DNA from: DATGQT01 sp033720695
GTDB taxonomy: Bacteria; Bacteroidota; Rhodothermia; Rhodothermales; Rubricoccaceae
Assembly (NCBI GenBank): GCA_033720695.1
Contig: JAWWCA010000169.1
Location: 1-7,826, forward strand
Length of the DNA: 7,826 nt
Direction: 5' to 3'
The position numbers and the translations under genes are program-made. The notes under the pieces were generated by a model. The model was not told where the DNA came from, made no database searches, and saw only the letters and a program-made list of their open reading frames with translations. This document shows, piece by piece, positions 1 to 6,462 of the stretch (positions are counted from its first letter, which is position 1; each line of letters opens with the position of its first letter).

Positions 1-715
1 CGCTGTTGGTGAAGGGCACGTCGAAGAACGATTGGGCCCCACCCGTGCTCTTCCGGAGCGTCCCGGCCGCCTCGTTCGTGAAGCCGGGCGCGTTGCCCGA
101 GGCGTAGTCGAGGTCGACGTCGGCCTGGAGGTCGTAGAGCCCGGCGTTCTCGACGCCGGCCGAGAGGTTCGCGTTGAGCTGGCCCTCCTCGTGGCTGACC
201 GTGCCGGTGTTCCGGAGGACGGGGTCGACGGCGCCGCCGTTGTCGCCGGCGAGCGTCTTCACGCTCGCGCCGGTGAGCGTGATCAGACCGGCATTGTTGA
301 AGACACCCGCACCCGGCCCGTTCAGCGAGCCACCGGACCACACGATCTCGCCGTCGGCGGTGATCGTGCTCGGCATGAGGACGGTGAGGTCGTCGAACGG
401 GCCGATGGCGAGCGCTTGCGTGTTGGCCCCGCTCATGGCACCGAGCGTGAGGCTGTTGACCGTGGCGTCTACGTCGAGATCGACCGTGTAGGTGGCGTCG
501 AGCGTGAGGCAGGCGTCGTCGGCGGCATCGGGGACCCCATCGTCCCAGTTGCCAGCGTCGCTCCAGAGACCGCCGCCAGCGTTCGTCCACGACGTGGTGC
601 ACTGCGCGTGCGCCGAGTCGACGACGAGGAGCCCGATCACGAACAGCAGAAGGACGTGGGTGATCGAAAAGGAGAGCCTTGAAGCCGGCTGGAACAGGGG
701 CGAGGTGGAGCGCAT
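1..715 (-). CDS. Secreted beta-repeat-like protein, N-terminal part (3' end off the window)
   Basis: This frame is open from ATG at 715 to the left edge, giving 238 residues and no stop. It begins with a long n-region and a hydrophobic stretch (about residues 20-32, HVLLLFVIGLLVV). It then has an A-H-A motif, so signal peptidase I would cut after about Ala37. The mature start has Cys39, Trp43, then G49-x-W51 and N56-W57-x-x-G60-x-P62, followed by alternating Val/Leu/Asp strands. That G-W/N-W/G-V-P opening is common in autotransporter-like and beta-helical surface proteins of Bacteroidota and Planctomycetes. The rest is rich in Gly, Asn, Thr and Ala with recurring N-x-G/N-A-G turns (for example FNNAGLITLTGA and VENAGLYDLQA), which fits stacked beta-helix coils. 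Cys39 and Cys69 could form a disulfide. No enzyme motif is visible. A T9SS or other sorting domain would lie beyond the edge. It is divergent from the sigma-kinase unit. The exact family is not recognised. Confidence 0.85.
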   Translation of the reverse strand, partial: MRSTSPLFQPASRLSFSITHVLLLFVIGLLVVDSAHAQCTTSWTNAGGGLWSDAGNWDDGVPDAADDACLTLDATYTVDLDVDATVNSLTLGAMSGANTQALAIGPFDDLTVLMPSTITADGEIVWSGGSLNGPGAGVFNNAGLITLTGASVKTLAGDNGGAVDPVLRNTGTVSHEEGQLNANLSAGVENAGLYDLQADVDLDYASGNAPGFTNEAAGTLRKSTGGAQSFFDVPFTNS

Positions 716-879
716 GGTGCAGAGGACTGAGGGGAGGAGAACGAGTGGTCCATCGAAGGGCCGTCACTTCACCAGAACGGAATCCGGCGCCGAAACGGAT
801 CATTCCCAGAGCGGCACGACCGCTGAAAGCCGCGCTGCGTACCTTATTCTTCTTCCTAACCCCCTACGCAGCGCCACCG
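716..879. promoter_or_regulatory. Divergent intergenic region between secreted protein and ECF sigma gene
   Basis: These 164 bases separate two divergent starts, so both promoters should lie here. The stretch at about 838-866 is more AT-rich than its surroundings and holds TACCTTAT (840-847). This is only a partial match to the Bacteroidota -7 element TAnnTTTG, and I see no TTG at the matching -33 spacing. The sigma frame is open back to 679, but the translation across this stretch does not resemble a sigma factor and would overlap the divergent gene. I therefore treat it as non-coding. No Shine-Dalgarno sequence precedes either start. Confidence 0.4.
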
Positions 880-1446
880 ATGACGCCTCCCGCCCACGAG
901 GTCACCCAGCTCCTCGCCCAGGTGCGCGAGGGCGACCCCGGGACGCTCGACCGGCTGCTGTCGCTCGTCTACGACGAGCTCCGCGCGCTCGCCCACCGGC
1001 AGCGGGTCCGGCAAGGCGCCGCCGCGACCCTCAACACCACGGCGCTCGTCCACGAGGCCTACGAGAAGCTGGCCCGCGCCGACGCCGACTGGAGCAACCG
1101 AACCCACTTCTTCCGCGTCGCGGCGACGGCGATGCGGCAGGTGCTCGTGGACTACGCGCGCGCCCAAGCCACCGAGAAGCGGGGCGGCCCCGGCCGACCG
1201 CTGCCGTTCGACGAGGGCTGCTTGGTCCCCGCCGAGCGGGCCGCTGAGGTCGTCGCCCTTGACGAGGCGCTCGACCGCCTCAGCGCGCTCGACCCCCGGC
1301 AGGGCGAGGTCGTCGAGCTCCGCTACTTCGTCGGCCTCACGATTCCCGAGACGGCCGACGTCCTCGGCCTCTCGCCCGCCACCGTGAAACGGGAGTGGAT
1401 GGCCGCTCGGGCCTGGCTCCACCGCGAGATGACGCGGGCCGCGTAG
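880..1446 (+). CDS. ECF-type RNA polymerase sigma factor (TIGR02999/sig-70_X6 type)
   Basis: This is a 188-residue sigma factor that should direct RNA polymerase to a small regulon. Region 2 spans about residues 8-100 (LLAQVREGDPGTLDRLL, then LVHEAYEKL, HFFRVAATAMRQVLVDYAR, and A-x-x-x-K-R-G-G). Region 4 spans about 125-183 (LDEALDRLSALDPRQGEVVELRYF, then the helix-turn-helix TIPETADVLGLSPATVKREW). The V-D-Y-A-R-x-x-x-A-x-K-R-G-G block is typical of the TIGR02999 group, which is often found beside Ser/Thr kinases. ATG 880 was chosen because homology starts right after it. An upstream extension to 679 gives unrelated sequence. The acidic DAED-type motif of region 2.2 is replaced by N52-T53-T54-A55. 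I see no anti-sigma gene and no C-terminal extension. The kinase gene follows 25 bases after the stop, so the two are probably one transcript and the kinase is the likely controller. Confidence 0.93.
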   Translation: MTPPAHEVTQLLAQVREGDPGTLDRLLSLVYDELRALAHRQRVRQGAAATLNTTALVHEAYEKLARADADWSNRTHFFRVAATAMRQVLVDYARAQATEKRGGPGRPLPFDEGCLVPAERAAEVVALDEALDRLSALDPRQGEVVELRYFVGLTIPETADVLGLSPATVKREWMAARAWLHREMTRAA

Positions 1447-1471
1447 CACGCCCGCCGCGCCCCCTCCTGCC

Positions 1472-3850
1472 ATCGCCCCTCCGGCCCCCGATACCGCCCG
1501 CCATCAGCGCGCCAAGGCGCTCTTCCTCGAGGCACTCGAGCGCCCGGCAGCGACGCGGACCGCGTTCCTGGCAGCGGCCTGCCGCGACGACGACGCGCTC
1601 CGCAGGGAGGTGGAGGCGCTGCTGGCGGCCCACGCCGAAGCCGAAGCGGAGGGGGACCTCGACCGCCCTCTCCTCGCTCGAGACCCCGAGGGCGACGGCG
1701 CAGTCGACCCGGCGGACGACCTCCTCGTTGGCCACGCCCTCGGGCCCTGGCGCCTGGAGGAGCGGATCGGCGAAGGCGGCATGGGCACCGTCTACCGCGC
1801 CCATCGCACCGACGGGGCCTACGAGCGCGCCGTCGCGGTGAAGCTGCTGCGCCGGGGCACCGACGCCCTCGCCCGCCGCCTCGCCGCCGAGCGCCGCATC
1901 CTCGGGCGCCTTGAACACCCCAACATCGCCCGCCTCTACGACAGCGGCGTGTTCGACGGCGCCCCCTACCTCGTCATGGAGCTGGTCGTGGGCGAGCCCC
2001 TCGTCGCCTACGCCGAACACCGCGGCCTCTCCGTGGACGAGCGCCTCCGGCTGTTCCTTCAGGTCTGCGACGCCGTCGCCTACGCGAACCACCACCTCGT
2101 CGTCCACCGCGACCTCAAGCCGTCGAACGTGCTCGTGACCGAGGACGCGCGAGGCCGGCCGCAGGTGAAGCTGCTCGACTTCGGGATCGCCACGCTCCTC
2201 GCCGACGACGGCGCGGCGCTCACGCAGGCTGGCGGCGCGATGACCCCCGCCTACGCTGCGCCCGAGCAGGTCCGCGGCGGCACGGTTACGACGGCGACCG
2301 ACGTCTACGCCCTCGGCGTCCTCCTCTACGAGTTGCTCACGGGCCGGCGGCCCTACGAGCTGGGCGGCCGCACGGCTCGCCAGGTCGAGCGCATCGTCTG
2401 CGACGTGGAGCCGCCCCGCCCCTCGCAGGCGTCCGACCCCGCGCTCGGACGCCGCCTCCGAGGCGACCTCGACACCGTCGTGGCGAAGGCGATGGCGAAG
2501 GAGCCGGACCGGCGCTACCTCTCGGCGGAGGCCCTCGCCGAGGACCTCCACCGCCACCTCGACGGGCAGCCGGTGCGGGCGCGGGCGCCGTCGGTGGGGT
2601 ACCACGCCCGGAAGTTCGCAGCCCGCCACCGCGTGGGCGTGCTGGCGGTCGTGGCCGTCGTCGTCGCGCTCGCCGGCGGGATGGGCGCGGCGCTCTGGCA
2701 GGGGCGCATCGCGCAGGAGGAGCGCGACACGGCCGAGCGGCGCTTCGACATCGCCCGGGAAGCGGCCCAGGCCATGCTCTACGACGTCCACGACGTCGTG
2801 GCCGACCTCCCCGGCTCCACGCCCGCCCGCGAGGTCATCGTGCGCCGCTCGCTCGACTACCTCGGCCGCCTCGCCGACGAGGCCGGGCGCGACGACGCCC
2901 TCCGGCTCGACCTCGCCAGCGCCTACCTCCGCGTGGGCAACGTGCTCGGCAACCCCAACGACCACAACCTCGGGCGCCTCGACGACGCCCGGGCCAGCTA
3001 CCGCCAGGGCCTCGCGGTCCTCCCCATCGCCCCGCCCGAGAGCCTCGCGATCTCGGCCGGCCGCCTCCGCGGCGTCCTCTACGAGAAGCTGGCCGACGTG
3101 ACGGCCTACCGCGGCGACCCCGAGGGCGCCCTCGCGCTCATGGACAGCGCGCTCGTGCGCTACCGCGGCAACGCCGACGCCGAGCCCGCCTCGTCGGAGC
3201 ACCGCCTCACCCTCGCCATCGGCCACCTCAAGCACGGCGACTACGCGGGCAACCCGAACTTCCCCAACGCCGGCCGCCCCGAGGACGCCCTCCGCGACTA
3301 CAGGGACATGCTCGTGCTCCTCAACGGCGTCCCCGAGACGGCCGATCCCAACCGGCTGCTCCGCCTGCGCGGGATCAACTTCGAGCGCCTCGGCAGCCTC
3401 CACCTCGCGCAGGGAGACCCCGACGCCGCCCTCGACGCCTACACCCGCTCCCTCGCCATCCGCGAGGCCCTCGCCGGCCGAGACCCCGCGAGCACGAACG
3501 TTCGCCGCGACGTCGGCGTCGCGCACGAGAAGCTGGGCGAGGTGCTCCGCGCCATGGGCCAGCTGGAGGCGTCGCTGACGGCGTACGAGGCGGCGGTCGC
3601 CATCTACCGCGGGCTCTTCGAGACCGACCCCCGGAACGCCCAGGCCCGGCAGACCCTGGCCGTCGGGCTCCTCCACCTCGGCGACGTCCTCGGCGGCCCC
3701 CCTCCGAGCCTGGGCCGCCGCGCCGACGCGCGGGGCTACCACGCCGAGTCGGTGGCGCTCCTGGAGCCGGTGATCGAGGAGGACCCCGCCAACGCGCAGG
3801 CCCAGGCGCTGCTGGACGAGGCGCGCCGCGCCCTCGCCGGCGTCCGCTGA
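1472..3850 (+). CDS. Transmembrane Ser/Thr protein kinase with C-terminal TPR-like domain
   Basis: Numbering is from codon 1472 (792 residues). Residues 1-90 are an N-terminal helical segment (AKALFLEAL, FLAAAC, ALRREVEALLAAH) typical of sigma-linked kinases. The Hanks-type kinase domain has the glycine loop G100-E-G-G-M-G105, Lys124 in AVKLL, Glu140 in helix C, H212-R-D214 with Lys216 and Asn219, D236-F-G238, A263-P-E265 and Asp277. All catalytic residues are present. The family block EPDRRYLSAEALAEDL comes before one membrane segment (about 388-409). The rest, presumably outside the cytoplasm, is TPR-like. It should phosphorylate Ser/Thr on partners, the best candidate being the sigma factor encoded just upstream. 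Start: this frame has no ATG, GTG or TTG between the stop at 1430-1432 and GTG 1610, yet the segment before 1610 is family-typical and codes well. ATC 1472 sits in a context (CTCCTGCC before it) like the ATG start at 3962 (TCTCCCGCC). The conservative alternative is 1610-3850, 746 residues. Confidence 0.92.
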   Translation: MAPPAPDTARHQRAKALFLEALERPAATRTAFLAAACRDDDALRREVEALLAAHAEAEAEGDLDRPLLARDPEGDGAVDPADDLLVGHALGPWRLEERIGEGGMGTVYRAHRTDGAYERAVAVKLLRRGTDALARRLAAERRILGRLEHPNIARLYDSGVFDGAPYLVMELVVGEPLVAYAEHRGLSVDERLRLFLQVCDAVAYANHHLVVHRDLKPSNVLVTEDARGRPQVKLLDFGIATLLADDGAALTQAGGAMTPAYAAPEQVRGGTVTTATDVYALGVLLYELLTGRRPYELGGRTARQVERIVCDVEPPRPSQASDPALGRRLRGDLDTVVAKAMAKEPDRRYLSAEALAEDLHRHLDGQPVRARAPSVGYHARKFAARHRVGVLAVVAVVVALAGGMGAALWQGRIAQEERDTAERRFDIAREAAQAMLYDVHDVVADLPGSTPAREVIVRRSLDYLGRLADEAGRDDALRLDLASAYLRVGNVLGNPNDHNLGRLDDARASYRQGLAVLPIAPPESLAISAGRLRGVLYEKLADVTAYRGDPEGALALMDSALVRYRGNADAEPASSEHRLTLAIGHLKHGDYAGNPNFPNAGRPEDALRDYRDMLVLLNGVPETADPNRLLRLRGINFERLGSLHLAQGDPDAALDAYTRSLAIREALAGRDPASTNVRRDVGVAHEKLGEVLRAMGQLEASLTAYEAAVAIYRGLFETDPRNAQARQTLAVGLLHLGDVLGGPPPSLGRRADARGYHAESVALLEPVIEEDPANAQAQALLDEARRALAGVR
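2936..3763 (+). repeat. Three degenerate TPR-like coding repeats with a GNPN...GR signature, in the kinase C-terminal domain
   Basis: Inside the kinase gene, three segments share one plan: G-(N/D)-x-x-G, a short Asn/Pro-rich loop, G-R, then an amphipathic helix of the D-A-x-x-x-Y type. They are GNVLGNPNDHNLGR (2936 on, unit to 3022), GDYAGNPNFPNAGR (3236-3322) and GDVLGGPPPSLGR (3680-3763). The first two start exactly 300 bases apart and the third 444 bases further on. Ordinary TPR units lie between them (for example HLAQGDPDAALDAYTRSLAI at about 3401). These are protein repeats, not DNA repeats. Confidence 0.6.
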
Positions 3851-3886
3851 GGCGAGAGGCCACTGTGGGGGTGCGTGCCCATTGGA

Positions 3887-3898
3887 GGGGGCGCCCCC
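3887..3898. repeat. Perfect 12-bp GC palindrome downstream of the kinase gene
   Basis: GGGGGCGCCCCC is a perfect dyad with no loop, 37 bases after the kinase stop and 64 bases before the DUF2461 start. It has no T-tract and cannot form a normal hairpin loop, so it is a weak terminator candidate. It could be a protein-binding site or chance in GC-rich DNA. No other signal is visible in the 111-base gap. Confidence 0.3.
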
Positions 3899-3961
3899 CA
3901 ACGGGCGGCCGTGTCTCGGGCGGTGGCTCCCCGTAGCTTCCGGGCCCCACCGTCTCCCGCC

Positions 3962-4666
3962 ATGTCGTTCGACGCCCTCCCCCCCTTCCCCGGCTTCCGC
4001 CCCGAGGCCTTCGCCTTCCTCCGCGACCTCAAACGGAACAACCGCCGCGACTGGTTCAAGCCGCGCAAGGAGACGTTCGAGGACGAGCTCCTCTGGCCCA
4101 TGCGCTGCCTGGTCGCCGAGGTGGCCCGCGAGGCGCCCGCGCGCGGCATCCCCCTCACCGGGAACCCGAAGCGGTCCATCTTCCGGATCTACCGCGACAC
4201 CCGGTTCTCCAAGAACAAGGACCCCTACAAGACCCACGTCGGCGCCTACCTCACGAGGAGCGGCCAGAAGGACGACGATGGCGGGCTCTACATCCACGTC
4301 GGCGCCGACGACGCGTTCGTGGGTGGGGGCTTCTGGAGCCCGGACAAGGCGCTGCTCCGGCGGTGGCGCGAGGCGATGGCCTCGCGGCCGGAGACGTTCC
4401 TCGGCGTCGCCGAGCAGCTGGCCGAGGCCGGCCTCACGCTCCACCGGCAGGACCCGCTGACGCGGATGCCGCGGGGCTTCGAGCCCCACGCCGACAGCCC
4501 TGCCGCCGCCCACCTCCGGGCGAAGGGGCTCTACGCCACCCGCGCCGTCTCGGAGGAGGCGATGGCCTCGCCCGCCTTCACGGGCGTCGTCCTCGACACG
4601 GCCATGGCCCTCCGCCCCCTCCTCGACTGGGGCTGGGCCCTGGCTCGCGCCGACGCCCCTGCCTGA
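3962..4666 (+). CDS. DUF2461 (TIGR02453) family protein, function unknown
   Basis: This is a 234-residue protein, the usual length for the family. It shows the family's blocks in order: P10-G-F, then FLRDLKRNNRRDWFKPRKE (19-37, with N27, D30, W31, F32); FRIYRDTRFSKNKDPYKTH (74-92); GLYIHV (108-113) and FVGGGFW (119-125); and LTRMPRGFEPH followed by H-L-R-A-K-G-L-Y near the C-terminus. No catalytic role is established for this family, so none is assigned. There is no signal peptide or membrane segment, so it is probably cytoplasmic. ATG 3962 was chosen because the family homology begins a few residues later (FPGF). A GTG at 3875 in the same frame would only add a low-complexity leader. It lies 111 bases after the kinase on the same strand, so it may be a separate unit. 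A strong hairpin follows its stop. Confidence 0.92.
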   Translation: MSFDALPPFPGFRPEAFAFLRDLKRNNRRDWFKPRKETFEDELLWPMRCLVAEVAREAPARGIPLTGNPKRSIFRIYRDTRFSKNKDPYKTHVGAYLTRSGQKDDDGGLYIHVGADDAFVGGGFWSPDKALLRRWREAMASRPETFLGVAEQLAEAGLTLHRQDPLTRMPRGFEPHADSPAAAHLRAKGLYATRAVSEEAMASPAFTGVVLDTAMALRPLLDWGWALARADAPA

Positions 4667-4686
4667 GGCGGCACCCCTACAACACG

Positions 4687-4717
4687 ACCGGAGGGAGCCG
4701 ATGAGGCTCCCTCCGGT
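4687..4717. terminator. Bidirectional hairpin terminator between convergent genes
   Basis: A perfect 13-bp stem (ACCGGAGGGAGCC / GGCTCCCTCCGGT) encloses a 5-base loop, GATGA. It begins 20 bases after the DUF2461 stop (plus strand) and lies 33 bases past the stop of the protease gene read from the other side. Only a short TCT follows on the plus strand. On the minus strand the flank reads CGTGTTGTAG. The position between convergent stops and the perfect stem support termination of both transcripts. Confidence 0.8.
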
Positions 4718-4750
4718 TCTCCGCACGAAGCGGGGTGGGGTTGCGCGTGG

Positions 4751-6295
4751 CTACTCCAGGTGGAGCGGCTCGGCCGGCGCGGCGTCGCTCGGCGTCCACC
4801 GCGCGCTCGTGAAGTCGAGCAGGACGGCGTTCGAGCACGTCGAGGAGCCGCCCTCGCAGACCTCCACCTCCACGGTCCCGTCCCCGAAGGGATCGACGAC
4901 GTAGCGCTGGAAGCCGTCGTTCGGCGTGTCCGTCCGGACGGCGCCGTCGACGCGGACGTCGACGCGAGCGCCGCCGGCCCCGTTCCAGGTCAGCTCGGCG
5001 CCCCACCGCCCGTTGCCCAGGACCCCGCCGGTCGCGGCCAGCGTGATCTCGCCGCCGCCGCTGCCGAGGTCGAGCGTGTAGAGGAGGTGGTTGTTCGCCG
5101 TCTGCGAGTTCGTGACGATCCCACGCGTGGTGGCGTCGTAGAGCGCGTCGCGGACCTGCTGTGGGGTGGCCCCGGGGTTGTCCTCCAGGAAGAGCGCCGC
5201 GGCGCCGGCCGCGTGGGGGGCCGACATCGAGGTGCCGCTGATCGTGTTCGTGGCGTTGTCGCCGGTGTACCACCCCGAGGTGATGCCCACGCCGGGCGCG
5301 AAGAAGTCCACGCAGTTGCCGTAGTTGGCCCACGAGGCCTTCCGGTCGTTGGACTGCGTGGCGCTGACGGTCATGGCCTCCGGCACGCGCGCGGGCGACT
5401 GGGTGCAGGCGTTGAGGGCGAAGAGGCCGAGGAACCCGTTCCCCGCTGCGATGCTGACCTGTACCCCGGCGGCGATGAGGTTCTCGACGGCCGCGTCGAG
5501 CGGGTTCGAGGCCCCGCCGCCCAGGCTCATGTTGGCCACGGCTGGCGCGACGTGGTTCGCCGTCACCCAGTCCACCCCGGCGATGATGGTGCTGGTGTCG
5601 CCCGTGTTGCCGCACCCGAAGACGCGCACCGCGACGACCTCGGCGTCCTTCGCCACGCCGTAGGTGCTGCCCACGGCGGTCCCGGCCACGTGCGTGCCGT
5701 GCCCGTTGCAGTCCTGCGCCACCGGGTCGTTGTCCTGGAGGTCGTAGCCGTAGGAGGCGCGCCCGCCGAAGTCGTTGTGCGTGAGACGGATGCCGGTGTC
5801 GATGACGTAGACCCGGACGCCCTCTCCTGAGGCGTTCCAGCTGTAGGTGTTGTCGAGGGGGAGGCTGCGCTGGTCGACGCGGTCGATCCCCCACGTGGCC
5901 GGGCTCTGGGTGCCGGAGCCGACGAGGTAGGCCACCCGGTCGGGCTCGACATAGGCCACGCGTGGGTCGGCGCGGAGGGCGGCGGCGGACTCGACGGAGA
6001 GCCGCGCGGCGAAGCCGGTCAGCGCGGCTTCGTAGCGGTGGAGCACCTCGGTGCCGGTGCGCGCCGTGGTCTCATCGAGCACGGCGGCGAGGTCGGCGCG
6101 GCGCGCGGCGTCGGCCGGCTGCTCGCTCAGCACGACGACGTACAGGGCGGGGATGAGGTCGGCGGCGGCGTCGGGCTGGGCCACGAGGGCGTCGCCGGAG
6201 GCCTCGTCCGAGGCGGTGTCGGTCGCGTCGCAGCCGGCAAGGACGACGGCCAGTGCGAGGGCACCGGAGAGGAGGCGAGCGTGCAGAGGGGTCAT
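4751..6295 (-). CDS. S8 family serine protease (aqualysin/proteinase K type), lipoprotein
   Basis: This 514-residue pre-pro-protease hydrolyses proteins outside the cytoplasm. It opens with a hydrophobic leader ending in a clear lipobox, L19-A-G-C22, so it is probably lipid-anchored, which is unlike classical free aqualysins. An inhibitor I9 prodomain follows (about 48-122, from PALYVVVL to RVAYVEPDR). The catalytic domain (about 132-409) has Asp166 (VIDTG), His199 (NGHGTHVAG), oxyanion Asn286 (AAGN) and Ser356 (GTSMSAPH). Cysteines 196/228 and 297/328 are spaced 32 and 31 apart, the same as the two disulfides of aqualysin I. A C-terminal Ig-like beta domain (about 415-514) has TLAATG, ELTWNG, TPNDG and a Cys pair in VCEGGSSTCSN. 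ATG 6295 was chosen because it gives a standard signal sequence. A GTG at 6313 would add six residues. It is the downstream one of two tandem paralogs, with its own likely promoter. Confidence 0.95.
   Translation of the reverse strand: MTPLHARLLSGALALAVVLAGCDATDTASDEASGDALVAQPDAAADLIPALYVVVLSEQPADAARRADLAAVLDETTARTGTEVLHRYEAALTGFAARLSVESAAALRADPRVAYVEPDRVAYLVGSGTQSPATWGIDRVDQRSLPLDNTYSWNASGEGVRVYVIDTGIRLTHNDFGGRASYGYDLQDNDPVAQDCNGHGTHVAGTAVGSTYGVAKDAEVVAVRVFGCGNTGDTSTIIAGVDWVTANHVAPAVANMSLGGGASNPLDAAVENLIAAGVQVSIAAGNGFLGLFALNACTQSPARVPEAMTVSATQSNDRKASWANYGNCVDFFAPGVGITSGWYTGDNATNTISGTSMSAPHAAGAAALFLEDNPGATPQQVRDALYDATTRGIVTNSQTANNHLLYTLDLGSGGGEITLAATGGVLGNGRWGAELTWNGAGGARVDVRVDGAVRTDTPNDGFQRYVVDPFGDGTVEVEVCEGGSSTCSNAVLLDFTSARWTPSDAAPAEPLHLE
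5640..5735. repeat. 96-bp tract identical to 7417-7512 (intergenic-copy repeat within protease paralogs)
   Basis: Read by eye, this stretch is base-for-base identical to 7417-7512 at a constant offset of 1777. It encodes the segment around the catalytic His, from DPVAQDCNGHG to about GVAKDA. Flanking runs of 39 bases (5741-5779) and 54 bases (5855-5908) are also identical at the same offset. Confidence 0.85.
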
Positions 6296-6342
6296 GTTGG
6301 TGGGCGCCGTCACAGAGCGCGGAGTGAGAAACGGTGAACCCT

Positions 6343-6375
6343 CAACGATACGGCCGCCCCTGCCGACGGGGCAAA
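6343..6375 (-). promoter_or_regulatory. Putative Bacteroidota-type promoter for the lipoprotein protease
   Basis: On the minus strand, TTTG (6375-6372) is followed after 21 bases by TATCGTTG (6350-6343). The latter matches the Bacteroidota -7 consensus TAnnTTTG at all but one fixed position. The -33/-7 layout and the distance of 47 bases to ATG 6295 are plausible. The consensus is established for Bacteroides/Flavobacterium. Its use here is inference from the sequence. Confidence 0.4.
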
Positions 6376-6462
6376 CACTCGTACGATAACGGGATGGGCG
6401 GCGCAGAGAGGGGCCCTTTTGGCTCTCGGCCGCGATGCTGGCGGCGGGGCGTCAACGGACGA

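Noticed and set aside
840..847. TACCTTAT as a -7 promoter element for the sigma gene
   Set aside because: It differs from TAnnTTTG at two fixed positions and has no TTG at -33, so it is not called as a separate promoter.
679..879. N-terminal extension of the sigma factor to 679
   Set aside because: The added 67 residues do not resemble region 2, and they would overlap the start of the divergent secreted gene.
1337..4726. Very long open frame on the minus strand (over 1100 codons) opposite the sigma, kinase and DUF2461 genes
   Set aside because: It is the antisense shadow of GC-rich genes. Its translation is Arg/Gly/Ala/Val low-complexity sequence with no domain, while the plus strand encodes clear families.
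4760..5830. Long plus-strand open frame opposite the first protease
   Set aside because: It is a mirror of the protease's codon bias. The translation is Val/Arg/Gly-rich with no recognisable motif, and the minus strand has a complete catalytic triad.
6408..6427. Imperfect hairpin GAGAGGGGCCCTTTTGGCTC with a TTTT run
   Set aside because: Pairing needs a three-base bulge and the T run falls in the loop, so it is not a convincing terminator.
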